Source: Selenomonas sp. TAMA-11512
Lineage (GTDB): Bacteria; Bacillota; Negativicutes; Selenomonadales; Selenomonadaceae
DNA length: 64,000 nucleotides
Assembly: GCF_037076525.1 (NCBI RefSeq)
Contig: NZ_AP029018.1
Coordinates: 806,001 to 870,000 of the forward strand
Reading direction: 5' to 3'
Shown here: positions 54,375 to 63,607 of the stretch, piece by piece
Layout: the number at the start of each line of letters is the position of its first letter
How positions within the stretch are numbered: position 1 is the first letter of the stretch
The notes under the pieces: generated by a model
Database searches by the model: none
What the model was told of the DNA's origin: nothing
The model's input: the letters and a program-made list of their open reading frames with translations, nothing else
Translations under genes and position numbers: made by a program

Positions 54375-55180
54375 AGCTTGCCATCATCGGCGGGGGACAG
54401 ATGGCGGAAGCCGTCATCGCCGGCCTTTGCAAAAGCGGTCAAGTATCGCCCCGCGATATATACGTCTCCGACCACAAGGAAGAGCGGATCGATGAGCTGA
54501 AAAAACGATATGGAATACAGGGGAGCGTGGGCGCGGAGGGCTTTCTCCCCCGTGCGGATACGGTTCTGTTCGCCGTGAAGCCGGCAGCGATGCAGCTCGC
54601 GATGCAGGAGACGCGCGCGCATATCGCGCAGGATGCATGCATTATATCGATTGCGGCGGGTGTATCCATTCGGAGTATAAAGGAAGTCTATCCGTCGAAT
54701 CCGACAGCTCGAGTCATGCCGAATACGCCGTTGATCGTGGGCGAAGGCATGACTGTTTTTGCTGTCTCAAAGGAGGAAACGCCTGCGGACACGGAGAGAC
54801 TTCGAGCGAACGTGGAGCGTATTTTCTCATCAGCGGGGCGCCTGCAGGAGCTCACGGAGCCTTTGATCGACGTGGCGACAGGCCTTTCGGGGAGCGGGCC
54901 CGCGTACGCTTTTCTCATAATTGAGGCGCTCGCCGACGGGGCGACAGCGCTCGGTCTCAAGAAGCAGGACGCACTGCGGATGGCGGCACAGACGCTCTTG
55001 GGAGCATCCAAGCTCGTACTCGAGACGGGGACACACCCCGCCGTCCTGAAAGACAGCGTTACGAGCCCTGCAGGCACGACGGCGGCAGGGCTTGCCGTAT
55101 TGGAAGAGGGGGCTCTTCGCGCGGCGCTGCAGAAAGCCGTCAAAGCCGCGGCAGCGCGGGCGGCAGAAATAGGAAAGTGA
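54371..55180 (+). CDS. proC: Pyrroline-5-carboxylate reductase
   Basis: Last step of proline synthesis, reducing pyrroline-5-carboxylate with NAD(P)H. The 269-residue protein begins with the Rossmann motif IIGGGQMAEAVIAGL and ends with the family signature SVTSPAGTTAAGLAVLE. SGSGPAYAFLIIEAL near residue 175 is the dimer/active-site segment. I chose ATG 54371, which overlaps the sepF stop (ATGA); an in-frame ATG at 54356 would add five residues and has a slightly better ribosome site, so either is possible. Confidence 0.95.
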   Translation: MKLAIIGGGQMAEAVIAGLCKSGQVSPRDIYVSDHKEERIDELKKRYGIQGSVGAEGFLPRADTVLFAVKPAAMQLAMQETRAHIAQDACIISIAAGVSIRSIKEVYPSNPTARVMPNTPLIVGEGMTVFAVSKEETPADTERLRANVERIFSSAGRLQELTEPLIDVATGLSGSGPAYAFLIIEALADGATALGLKKQDALRMAAQTLLGASKLVLETGTHPAVLKDSVTSPAGTTAAGLAVLEEGALRAALQKAVKAAAARAAEIGK

Positions 55181-55182
55181 AC

Positions 55183-55968
55183 ATGTCAAATCGAGATAAA
55201 ATACTGCGTTATTACCGCGGAACGGAAGGCGAAGAGGTCGCGGTACGCCTCATTGAGGCGGCAGAGCAGACTTCGCAGAGCGGGAAGTTTCGACGAACGG
55301 AGTTCCTGGATCCCTACGGACAGGAGATTGCCGAGGTCATCGCGGCCAATTATTCGGAGCTGACTGTCTCCTTTGAGGGAGGGTACCCCGGTGCGGAGCG
55401 CCAGCGCGCTATATTCCGAGACCGCACGTTTGAAGTGGAGCCGCCTTGGGAGATCAACGTTGTAAAGGCAAGCTGGGGCGGCGGATTCTATCATCTGACG
55501 CATCGAGACATATTGGGAGCTCTCATGGGGCTGGGCATTGACCGGGCCGTCTTGGGAGATTTTTCCATTCGCGAGGGCGAAGTCAAGATTATATGCGATG
55601 AAAAGGTGTCCGAATTTCTCCTTCGAGAGGTGATCTGTATCGGCTCCGTGAAGGTCACCTGCACGACGGATACGCTCGACAGCATTCCGCCCAAAGAGGA
55701 GCGCGTCAAGGAGATCAAGGCGACGGTCGCATCGCTGCGCGTCGACTCCATCGCGGCGGTCGGCTTCGGCATGTCGCGCAGCCGCGCGGCGAGCGATATT
55801 GAAGCCGATAAGCTCAAGCTCAACTGGCAGTCCGTCAAGAGCAATTCGCAGACGGTCAAGGTGGGGGATGTCCTCTCCATGCGCGGCCGAGGCCGCTTGG
55901 AGGTCGCGGCAATCACCGGAATGACGAAAAAGGGCAGAACAGGTGTCTGCTTGAAGAGATATATGTAA
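55183..55968 (+). CDS. ylmH: S4-domain RNA-binding protein YlmH
   Basis: A 261-residue protein of the YlmH family, encoded in Firmicute division clusters and recently tied to rescue of stalled ribosomes. The N-terminal part has EFLDPYGQEIAEVIA and the middle HRDILGALMGLGIDRAVLGD block; the C-terminal S4 domain (SVKSNSQTVKVGDVLSMRG) binds RNA. AGGAAAG precedes the ATG at 55183, just after proC. Confidence 0.93.
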   Translation: MSNRDKILRYYRGTEGEEVAVRLIEAAEQTSQSGKFRRTEFLDPYGQEIAEVIAANYSELTVSFEGGYPGAERQRAIFRDRTFEVEPPWEINVVKASWGGGFYHLTHRDILGALMGLGIDRAVLGDFSIREGEVKIICDEKVSEFLLREVICIGSVKVTCTTDTLDSIPPKEERVKEIKATVASLRVDSIAAVGFGMSRSRAASDIEADKLKLNWQSVKSNSQTVKVGDVLSMRGRGRLEVAAITGMTKKGRTGVCLKRYM

Positions 55969-55986
55969 AGAAAGGGAGGGGCTCTT

Positions 55987-56426
55987 ACGCAAGCGGTATG
56001 CATAGCGGCCATTGTTATTTTGGTCGATCAACTGACGAAGTGGCTTGTGCAGGAGCTGTTTCAGCCGGGCATGAGCCTTCCCCTTTGGCAGGACATCTTT
56101 CATCTGACCTATGTGCAGAATCCGGGAGCCGCCTTCGGAATTTTCGCCCATCAGCAGCTCTTCTTCATTCTGACGACGGTCGTTCTGTTCGCTGTATTCC
56201 TCCGCTTTCTGTCGTATATCAGGCGGCAGGGGCGATGTATGATCCTCGGCGTGGCGCTTCTTTTAGGCGGAGCGGTGGGAAACCTCGTGGACCGCGCGCG
56301 CTATGGCTACGTGGTGGACTTCTTTGACTTTCGCATCTGGCCCGTATTCAACGTGGCGGATATCGCGATCTGCGTCGGCGTGGGATTGATGGTATACGCG
56401 ATCCTCTTCCACATGAAGGAGGCGGA

Positions 56427-56430
<4 letters not shown>
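55987..56430 (+). CDS. lspA: Lipoprotein signal peptidase (signal peptidase II)
   Basis: Aspartyl membrane protease that removes lipoprotein signal peptides. Helix 1 (AVCIAAIVILVDQLTKW), NPGAAFG near residue 50, GGAVGNLVDRARYGYVVDFF near 98 with the first catalytic Asp, and PVFNVADIAICVG near 120 with the second are all intact. No ATG, GTG or TTG exists between the ylmH stop and the end of helix 1. The only standard start, TTG at 56020, would delete helix 1. GGGAGGG (55974-55980) is ideally placed for ACG at 55987, so I annotate that unusual start provisionally. Its stop region overlaps rluD. Confidence 0.85.
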
Positions 56431-57909
<1,479 letters not shown>

Positions 57910-57930
57910 AATGCGTATATGCATTATGTG

Positions 57931-57966
57931 AAAATCCGCCCTCCGATTGCCGGGGAGCGGATTTTA
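57931..57966 (+). terminator. Terminator after pyrR
   Basis: AAAATCCGC-CTCC pairs with GGGGAGCGGATTTT around the short loop; the closing A/T pairs provide the T tract. It lies 22 bases after the stop. Confidence 0.8.
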
Positions 57967-58023
57967 AACTTTCTGGAAGAATCTGCCGCCATACCCCGAT
58001 CCGGGAGGGCAAGGCACTATACC

Positions 58024-58677
58024 TCAGCGCTGCCGCACGGGAACCTCTCGGAGGCTCGCCGCGATGGTAATATGCGGGAATCGGCGGAAGGCTTCGACAC
58101 CTGTCGCGCCTGTGGTGACGGCTAAGAAGGGGACATTCGCCGCTTCGGCGGCCTTGGCGTCGACGATATTGTCGCCCGTGTAGAGCGTTTCATCCGCCGC
58201 TGTGCCGAAGTGCTCCATGGCGAGGAGCAGTCCCTCGGGGGACGGCTTACACGCTTCGACCTCATCACAGCCGATGACGATATCGAGCAAGTCGCTGACG
58301 CCGTCCCGCTCGAATTTCTCGAGAATGCGGCGCTTCGTCTTTGTCGAGATGATCCCGATTTTTTTATGATGCGCTTTCAGCCTTCGGAGAAGCGGCAGTG
58401 TGTCCGGATAAAAGTGGGTATTGGGCGTCATGTGCTCGTTCGCATGGACGCGGTACCGCTTCAGAAAATCCTCCTGCCATGCGCGGTCGCTCTTGCCGGT
58501 GAGGATGAAGATCGCCTCGTGCATTGTGAGACCTATCGTCGCGTGAATATCCGCGTCCGGGACATCGGGGAGCCCACAGTCGGCGAGCGTCTTGTGAAAG
58601 CAGAGCGTAATGCCGGTGGAAGAGTCGGCAAGCGTATAGTCAAAGTCAAAGAGATACAGCTGATAGTCTGTTTTCAA
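58024..58677 (-). CDS. HAD-family phosphatase (phosphoglycolate phosphatase-like)
   Basis: A 217-residue HAD hydrolase. Motif I is FDFDYTLADSS near residue 9 (nucleophile Asp and acid Asp), motif II IISTKTKRR near 107, motif III Lys in EACKPSPEG near 140 and motif IV YTGDNIVDAKAA near 165. The small alpha-helical cap after motif I is that of Gph/PpaX enzymes. The substrate is probably a small phosphate ester such as phosphoglycolate or pyrophosphate. It is a single gene on the minus strand, convergent with pyrR. Confidence 0.9.
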   Translation of the reverse strand: MKTDYQLYLFDFDYTLADSSTGITLCFHKTLADCGLPDVPDADIHATIGLTMHEAIFILTGKSDRAWQEDFLKRYRVHANEHMTPNTHFYPDTLPLLRRLKAHHKKIGIISTKTKRRILEKFERDGVSDLLDIVIGCDEVEACKPSPEGLLLAMEHFGTAADETLYTGDNIVDAKAAEAANVPFLAVTTGATGVEAFRRFPHITIAASLREVPVRQR

Positions 58678-58744
58678 TGTGATTCACCTCGGGATAAGTA
58701 TAGCACAATTCACTGCGGAATGTAACGCACATCCGAGACACCAT

Positions 58745-58772
58745 TTGACAGAAAGCAGGATCCGCATATAAT
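58745..58772 (+). promoter_or_regulatory. Consensus promoter of the amidohydrolase gene
   Basis: Perfect TTGACA and TATAAT boxes with 16-base spacing, 68 bases before the ATG at 58841. Confidence 0.8.
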
Positions 58773-58840
58773 AGAGGAAAGAGATGTCCCAAGGAAGCAT
58801 TACGCGATACGCGCGGAAAGACGGAAAATGAGGAAGACAG

Positions 58841-59653
58841 ATGAAAATCATTGACGCACATCTTCACTTTTGTGAGGAAGAGTATTTTGATACGATTGCC
58901 GCAACTGCGGGGCATGCAAACACCGCCGAGCACCTGATGTCCGAGTATGAGCGGCTCGGAATCGCGGGCGGCGTCGTCATGGGCAACCGCAGCCTGGAGC
59001 CGGCATATCATGCCCGATACCCGAAGAAGCTCCGCTATTGCATCGGTGTAGATACGAGCATGACGGGCATCCCCATCCCCGACCAGGTGGAAAAAATCGA
59101 GGAAAATCTGAAGCTGGAAGCATGTGTGGGCGTCAAGCTATACCCCGGCTACAGTCATTTTTACGTTTACGATGAGACGCTTGACCCCGTCTATGAGCTC
59201 GCAAAGAAGTACGATAAGCCCGTCGCTGTCCATACGGGGCTGACGGCGACAGACCATGCCGTCTTAAAGTACGCGCATCCCCTGACGCTCGATGAAGCGG
59301 CTGTGCGTCATCCCGGCGTGCAGTTCGTCATGTGCCACTTCGGCAACCCGTTCCTGGAGGCCGCCGTCGCCGTCGTCGAGAAGAACCCAAATGTCGCGGT
59401 CGATCTCTCCGGGCTCATCGAGGGGAAAATCACCGATATGGATCGCTTCTCGAAGAAGAAAAAAGGCTATCTGCGCATGATCAATGATTGGCTCGAATAC
59501 ATGAATCTGTACGATCGATTCATGTACGGGACGGATTGGCCGCTTGCCAATATCGAGGATTACATCGCGTTTTTAAAGCTCTTCATACCTGAAGAGGAGT
59601 GGGAGAAAGTATTCTTCCGAAACGCCAACTGCATCTATGGGCTGGGACTGTAA
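58841..59653 (+). CDS. Amidohydrolase-2 family metal-dependent hydrolase
   Basis: A 270-residue TIM-barrel hydrolase or decarboxylase of the ACMSD-like amidohydrolase-2 group. The metal ligands are visible: DAHLHF at residue 4 (His-x-His), VAVHTG near 131 (His), VMCHFGNP near 165 (His) and YGTDWPLAN near 230 (Asp). GVKLYPGYSHFYV contains a conserved Lys. AGGAAGAC precedes the ATG. The substrate cannot be read; the gene stands alone behind a near-perfect promoter. Confidence 0.87.
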   Translation: MKIIDAHLHFCEEEYFDTIAATAGHANTAEHLMSEYERLGIAGGVVMGNRSLEPAYHARYPKKLRYCIGVDTSMTGIPIPDQVEKIEENLKLEACVGVKLYPGYSHFYVYDETLDPVYELAKKYDKPVAVHTGLTATDHAVLKYAHPLTLDEAAVRHPGVQFVMCHFGNPFLEAAVAVVEKNPNVAVDLSGLIEGKITDMDRFSKKKKGYLRMINDWLEYMNLYDRFMYGTDWPLANIEDYIAFLKLFIPEEEWEKVFFRNANCIYGLGL

Positions 59654-60060
59654 TTTTGGACAGCCTTACTAAGGTACAGAAAAGGATGATTTCTGCTATA
59701 ACCACCTTGCGCCGCCTTGTCAAAGAGTCGTCTTTTGTTATGGAAAAAATATGAAAATCCTAGTTCTCGTTGGCGCTTCACCTTTGTTCTGCAAAGCCGC
59801 TGAATTTTATGGCGAGCTTGTTATATCGTTGGGAGGTTTCATCGATTTTCTGTTTGTCTCGGCATTTCTAGAAGGGGGAGAGCTCTGTGAAAGGGGAGGA
59901 ACGTTTCAGCTCTGTCGTGCAACTCGTGGCGAGCATGCAATTGCCTGATGAAGTGTTCAACGCGGCAAAGAAGGGGATTCTCATACTAATCTCAAGTTAA
60001 ATTAGTTCGTCCGTTCTATTGTGATATAATGCTGAAAGCGTAAACAAAATGAATAGGAGA
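59654..60060. other. 407 bases with no convincing full-length gene
   Basis: The only credible frame is GTG 59887-60000 (37 codons, SD GGGGGAG six bases upstream; starts MKGEERFSSVVQLVASMQLP). It ends within what looks like the left edge of the IS630-like element (about 59980-60020), so it may be the start of a gene cut by that insertion. A short minus-strand stretch around 59790-59866 is protein-like (KIDETSQRYNKLAIKFSGF) but has no start. Confidence 0.4.
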
Positions 60061-60066
60061 ACACAT

Positions 60067-60573
60067 ATGCGCAGATTCATCATAGAACCGGAAGAATACG
60101 CAAAGATCGCAGCAGAGGAGAAGGCAACACAGGATAAGAAAACATCACGGAAATTAAGGGCCCTCATGCTTCGCTATGAAGTCTTGAGTAACATAGAAGC
60201 AGCAAACAGGCTTGGCCTTGGCAGAGTGAGAATCAGCCAACTGGTGAGCGAATACAAGAAAAACGCTCTTGCATCCTTTCTCGAGAATAAATACAAGGGA
60301 AACAATCGCAACATGACGGAAGCCGAAGAACTGGAAATATTGGAACGTTTTCGTAAGAAGGCAGAGGCAGGTCAAGTGGTTGTTGTAAAAGACATTAAGG
60401 CGACCTTTGACGAAAAGCTGGGTAGAGATACGGGACGCGGCTATATCTATATGTTGCTCAAAAGACATGGCTGGCGTAAGATAATGCCGCGCTCCAAGCA
60501 TCCGAAAAAAGCAAATGAAGAGGCGATCGAGGCCTCAAAAAAATTAAGGGAGTCGCAGACGATCTTTCTATAA
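60067..60573 (+). pseudogene. IS630-like transposase, N-terminal half only
   Basis: A 168-codon frame after AGGAGA. It carries the helix-turn-helix half of an IS630-type transposase: RKLRALMLRYEVLSNIEAAN, RLGLGRVRISQLVSEYKK, then the winged part ending GYIYMLLKRHGWRKIMPRSK and HPKKANEEAIEASKK. The DDE catalytic half should follow at once; in the next frame a trace (FDGGGFPYSAVS) might be a mutated version of its first Asp block, but no catalytic domain remains. It is therefore a frameshifted or deleted remnant. TATAAT at 60025-60030 could be its promoter. Confidence 0.75.
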
Positions 60574-60840
60574 GACCCCTTCGACGGCGGAGGGTTTCCT
60601 TATTCGGCAGTGTCAGCCGGAAAGTTCTAGAGGGATCCGGTTACACCAGCATCACTGTAAAATGGCCGTATTCGACGCATATACATATCGAGATGGCAGA
60701 ACGTATTAAGAAGAGTATGGCTGTTGAAAAGGCAATCGCATACATCCATGTACTATGTAAGGAAGGAGCTGTTTCATGTGGCAAAATTAATTCTTGCCAC
60801 ATGAAACAGCTTTTTGGCGCCAAATAGGCATGATCATGAT
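60574..60840. other. Degraded mobile-element debris
   Basis: Between the IS630-like fragment and the IS200-like remnant no complete gene is visible. A 44-codon frame (60693-60827, MAERIKKSMAVEKAIAYIHV at its start) is helical and might be a transposase end, but it runs through a strong hairpin and I do not trust it. Confidence 0.4.
60767..60815 (+). terminator. Strong hairpin with T tract
   Basis: An 18-bp perfect stem, AGCTGTTTCATGTGGCAA with its complement at 60794-60811, nine-base loop, then TTTTT. It may end transcription from the element upstream. Confidence 0.8.
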
Positions 60841-61163
60841 AAAATCCCCCAGTTCAACTGGGGGTAGATAAAAAATCTTACAGAAAAGGGTAGCGCCTCC
60901 TATGCTAAACTATAAGTGGCCTGACAACCACAAAGATAGCATAGGAGGTGCTTGTCAATGCAAGACGTAAAAAGTTTATCACATAGTAAGTGGAGATGTA
61001 AATATCTTATAGTGTTTGCTCCGAAATATCGACGACAGGCGATATACAAATAGATTAAGACGGATGCAGGAAAAATTTTGAGGGATTTATGTGAACGTAA
61101 AGGCGTAGAAATTTTAGCCGCGGAGTAGTTCCGTTTTTTTTTGCAGGATAGAATCCTCCCCCT
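60841..61163 (+). mobile_element. IS200-type element remnant
   Basis: The left part carries the palindromic end typical of IS200 elements (CCCCCAGTT-CAA-CTGGGGG, about 60845-60863). A decayed tnpA start follows at 60958. The right part, with AGGATAGAATCCT and a CCCCC run near 61146-61162, resembles the other end. The whole is about 320 bp, so most of the transposase gene is deleted and movement would need help in trans. Confidence 0.65.
60958..61128 (+). pseudogene. IS200 transposase (TnpA) fragment
   Basis: The frame after ATAGGAGG reads MQDVKSLSHSKWRCKYLIVF then APKYRRQAIYK, the conserved IS200 TnpA N-terminus. A TAG stop at 61051 interrupts it; beyond it ILRDLCERKGVEILAAE still matches the family before the frame ends. 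The catalytic Tyr and His-x-His motif are missing, so the protein is inactive. Confidence 0.8.
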
Positions 61164-61182
61164 ATAATGCAGAATCATCGCA

Positions 61183-61211
61183 TTGATTTTGAATTATGCG
61201 AATATTATAAT
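61183..61211 (+). promoter_or_regulatory. Promoter of the iron-type ABC operon
   Basis: TTGATT and TATAAT with 17-base spacing, 49 bases before the ATG at 61260. The palindrome TAACGTTA lies just downstream (about 61217-61224). No clear Fur box is seen. Confidence 0.65.
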
Positions 61212-61259
61212 ACATTTAACGTTATTTATGGTGTAATAAAAGAGAAGGAGGGTATTTTC

Positions 61260-62276
61260 ATGCGTAAGATGTGGGTATTATTCGTATCCGGCGTGCTGCT
61301 GCTGACGACCGCAGTCTTTGCCGGCTGCGGCAGTGAGGATGCGTCGACGGGAGACAAAGGCAGTGGTGATAAGACGCTCGTTGTCTATAACTGCAATCCG
61401 GACGACTGGACGGCGCCCATTGTCAAGGAATTCCAAGAGCAGACGGGGATTGAAGTACAGCTTGTATCAGGCGGATCGGGCGAGCTGATGGCACGTGTCC
61501 GCGCGGAAAAGGACAATCCGCTCGGCGATGTCATGTGGGGCGGTTCCGGCGACTCGTATGTTGCGCTGTCGCCTTATCTGCAGCCGTATAAGTCAACCGA
61601 AGATGCGGCAATTAAGCCGGAGTTCCGCGTAGAGGGGAATGCCTTCTACAACATCACGATGGACCCCTATGTCATCGCCTACAATACGGATCTCGTCAGC
61701 GAGGCGGAGGCGCCGAAAGGCTGGAAGGACCTGCTCGATCCGAAATGGCGGGGCAAAATTTCCGTTGCTGATCCTGCAAAGTCGAGTTCGACGTATGCGG
61801 TGCTCCTGACGATGATGGATCGACTCGGCGGCGATCCCGCAATCATCGCACAGCTTGTGGAGAACCTGGACGGCAAGATTGCCAGCGGATCGGCTGCACA
61901 GATCAAGGCGCTCTCCGATGGAGAATACGCTTTGACGGCGACGTTTGAAGAAGCGGTCATGAAGTATATCGCACACGGCTCGCACATGAAGATCGTGTAT
62001 CCGGCAGAGGGGACGGCGATCAGCACAGGTGGTATCGGCATCATCAAGGGAGCCAAGCATTTGGAAAATGCGCAGAAGTTCATTGACTTTGCGATGAGCA
62101 AGGGCGTGCATGAGCGCTTCACAAATTATCAGCGCCGCTCGACACGCGGGGACATCGGTGCGCCGAGCGGTCTCCCGGCGGTCACGGAGATTGTGTATGA
62201 GCCGTTCGATACGAAGCGCGCTGTAGACTATAAGGAGACATTCCTCCAGCTTTGGCGCGAGGCTGCAATGAAATAA
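61260..62276 (+). CDS. ABC transporter substrate-binding lipoprotein (ferric iron/2-aminoethylphosphonate type)
   Basis: A 338-residue periplasmic binding lipoprotein. The signal peptide (VLFVSGVLLLTTAVFAGC) ends in the lipobox VFAGC. The mature domain begins LVVYNCNPDDWTAPIVKEF, the pattern of FbpA/FutA-like proteins, with GDVMWGGSGDSY, DPYVIAYNTDLV and GWKDLLDPKWRGKISVADP typical of the group that includes ferric-iron and aminoethylphosphonate binders. GAAGGAGGG precedes the ATG at 61260. Followed by ATPase and permease genes, so it is a complete importer operon; Fe3+ is the best guess for the ligand. Confidence 0.9.
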   Translation: MRKMWVLFVSGVLLLTTAVFAGCGSEDASTGDKGSGDKTLVVYNCNPDDWTAPIVKEFQEQTGIEVQLVSGGSGELMARVRAEKDNPLGDVMWGGSGDSYVALSPYLQPYKSTEDAAIKPEFRVEGNAFYNITMDPYVIAYNTDLVSEAEAPKGWKDLLDPKWRGKISVADPAKSSSTYAVLLTMMDRLGGDPAIIAQLVENLDGKIASGSAAQIKALSDGEYALTATFEEAVMKYIAHGSHMKIVYPAEGTAISTGGIGIIKGAKHLENAQKFIDFAMSKGVHERFTNYQRRSTRGDIGAPSGLPAVTEIVYEPFDTKRAVDYKETFLQLWREAAMK

Positions 62277-62441
62277 GGGAAGCGCTGATAAAATGAAGTC
62301 GCCCGGATTTGCACAGATGCACTGTATCTATCTAGGAGACAAACCGCAGGCGTAGTGGTGCTATGTCGAGGATTTGTCGACGAGGAGAGGGCAGCGCAGA
62401 TGTGTGAAGATGGGTGGCTGAATGCATCAGTGGTTCCTAAG
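62277..62441. repeat. Longest copy of the dispersed inverted-repeat element (copy D, about 165 bp)
   Basis: The left end GGGAAGCGCTGATAAAATGA and the right end on the minus strand TTAGGAACCACTGATGCATT are imperfect inverted repeats. It begins at the base after the binding-protein stop and sits inside the ABC operon. No reading frame of note is inside. Related shorter copies are at 7817, 21252, 27374 and 36600. Confidence 0.7.
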
Positions 62442-62454
62442 ATAAGGGTAGAGT

Positions 62455-62489
62455 GAAAAGGGAGGGGGCAGACCGCTCCCTTTTCGCGT
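62455..62489 (+). terminator. Weak intra-operon terminator or attenuator
   Basis: A 10-bp stem GAAAAGGGAG with CTCCCTTTTC, 11-base loop and a short T run inside the arm. It lies between the binding-protein and ATPase genes and would allow higher levels of the binding protein. Confidence 0.6.
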
Positions 62490-62542
62490 ATCAGAGAGCT
62501 GTATGGAAGATGATATGAAACGAAGAAGAAAGGATGAGCGCG

Positions 62543-63607
62543 ATGAGCTATGCGGTGCATATCAAGGAGGTTGTCAAGAGGTACGGTGATTTTCACGCGG
62601 TCAATCATATCACACTGTCGATCGAGAACGGCGAGTTCTTTACGCTGCTCGGTCCCTCAGGCTGTGGAAAGACAACGCTTTTGCGCATGATCGCAGGGTT
62701 CAATTCAATTGATGGCGGTACAATTTCCTTTAATGATCGCGTTGTCAATGACATTCCGGCAAACTATCGGAACATCGGCATGGTATTTCAAAACTACGCG
62801 GTATTCCCGCATATGAGTGTAGCGGAAAATGTTGCCTATGGACTGAAGGCGCGAAAGGTCAAGGGCGAAGAGCTGAAACGGCGCGTGCGGGAGGGCCTTT
62901 CTATAATGCGCATTGAAAATCTCGCAGAGCGCATGCCGTCGCAGCTCTCCGGCGGGCAGCAGCAGCGTGTCGCGCTTGCGCGTGCGATTGTCATTGAGCC
63001 GGATGTCATGCTGATGGATGAGCCGCTTTCCAATCTTGATGCGAAGCTGCGCCTGGAGATGCGGGCAGTGATTCGAGGCATTCAGCAAAAACTGGGGATT
63101 ACGACCATCTATGTCACACACGACCAGGAGGAGGCATTGGCGATTTCGGACCGCATTGCCGTCCTGGACAGCGGAACCGTTCGTCAGGTGGGGTCGCCGG
63201 AGAGCATTTACAATCACCCGGATAATGCCTTTGTGGCGAACTTTATCGGCACCTCAAACTTCCTTCGCGGCACGCTGCAGGGAGGAGAGCTTGACATACA
63301 CGGCTATGTGATGCCCTTTGTCCCACGACAGCCCTATGAAGGAGCTGTGCGGCTCTCTGTGCGCCCAGAGCAAATCGAACTGATTCCAGCGCAAGGGGCA
63401 CCGCTTTGCGGAAAGGTGCTTCGCGATGTATTTCTCGGGAACCATCATGAATACGAGATTGAGGTATCGGACGGGACGTCCGTTCAGGTGAACACCTATC
63501 ATACGCCTGACGGAATGGAGATTCGAGAGGGAGAAACCGTCGGACTGCAGCTTTCCGAAAGGCATGTGACAGTCTATGATGAAAGCGGGGAGGTGGCACT
63601 GTCATGA
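62543..63607 (+). CDS. ABC transporter ATP-binding protein (iron/polyamine type)
   Basis: A 354-residue ATPase of the CUT1/FbpC-PotA class. Walker A is GPSGCGKTT near residue 38, Q-loop in [13 protein letters not shown], signature [14 protein letters not shown] near 135, Walker [15 protein letters not shown] near 158 and the switch His in [10 protein letters not shown]-terminal TOBE regulatory domain (about 250-350, [12 protein letters not shown]) follows. I chose ATG 62543, eight bases after AAGGA; 62534 is an alternative. Its stop overlaps the permease start. Confidence 0.95.
   Translation: MSYAVHIKEVVKRYGDFHAVNHITLSIENGEFFTLLGPSGCGKTTLLRMIAGFNSIDGGTISFNDRVVNDIPANYRNIGMVFQNYAVFPHMSVAENVAYGLKARKVKGEELKRRVREGLSIMRIENLAERMPSQLSGGQQQRVALARAIVIEPDVMLMDEPLSNLDAKLRLEMRAVIRGIQQKLGITTIYVTHDQEEALAISDRIAVLDSGTVRQVGSPESIYNHPDNAFVANFIGTSNFLRGTLQGGELDIHGYVMPFVPRQPYEGAVRLSVRPEQIELIPAQGAPLCGKVLRDVFLGNHHEYEIEVSDGTSVQVNTYHTPDGMEIREGETVGLQLSERHVTVYDESGEVALS

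Noticed and set aside
59751-59948. Plus-strand 65-codon frame starting MKILVLVGASPLF
   Set aside because: No Shine-Dalgarno sequence before the ATG, no recognisable domain, and it overlaps the better-supported GTG frame at 59887 in another frame.
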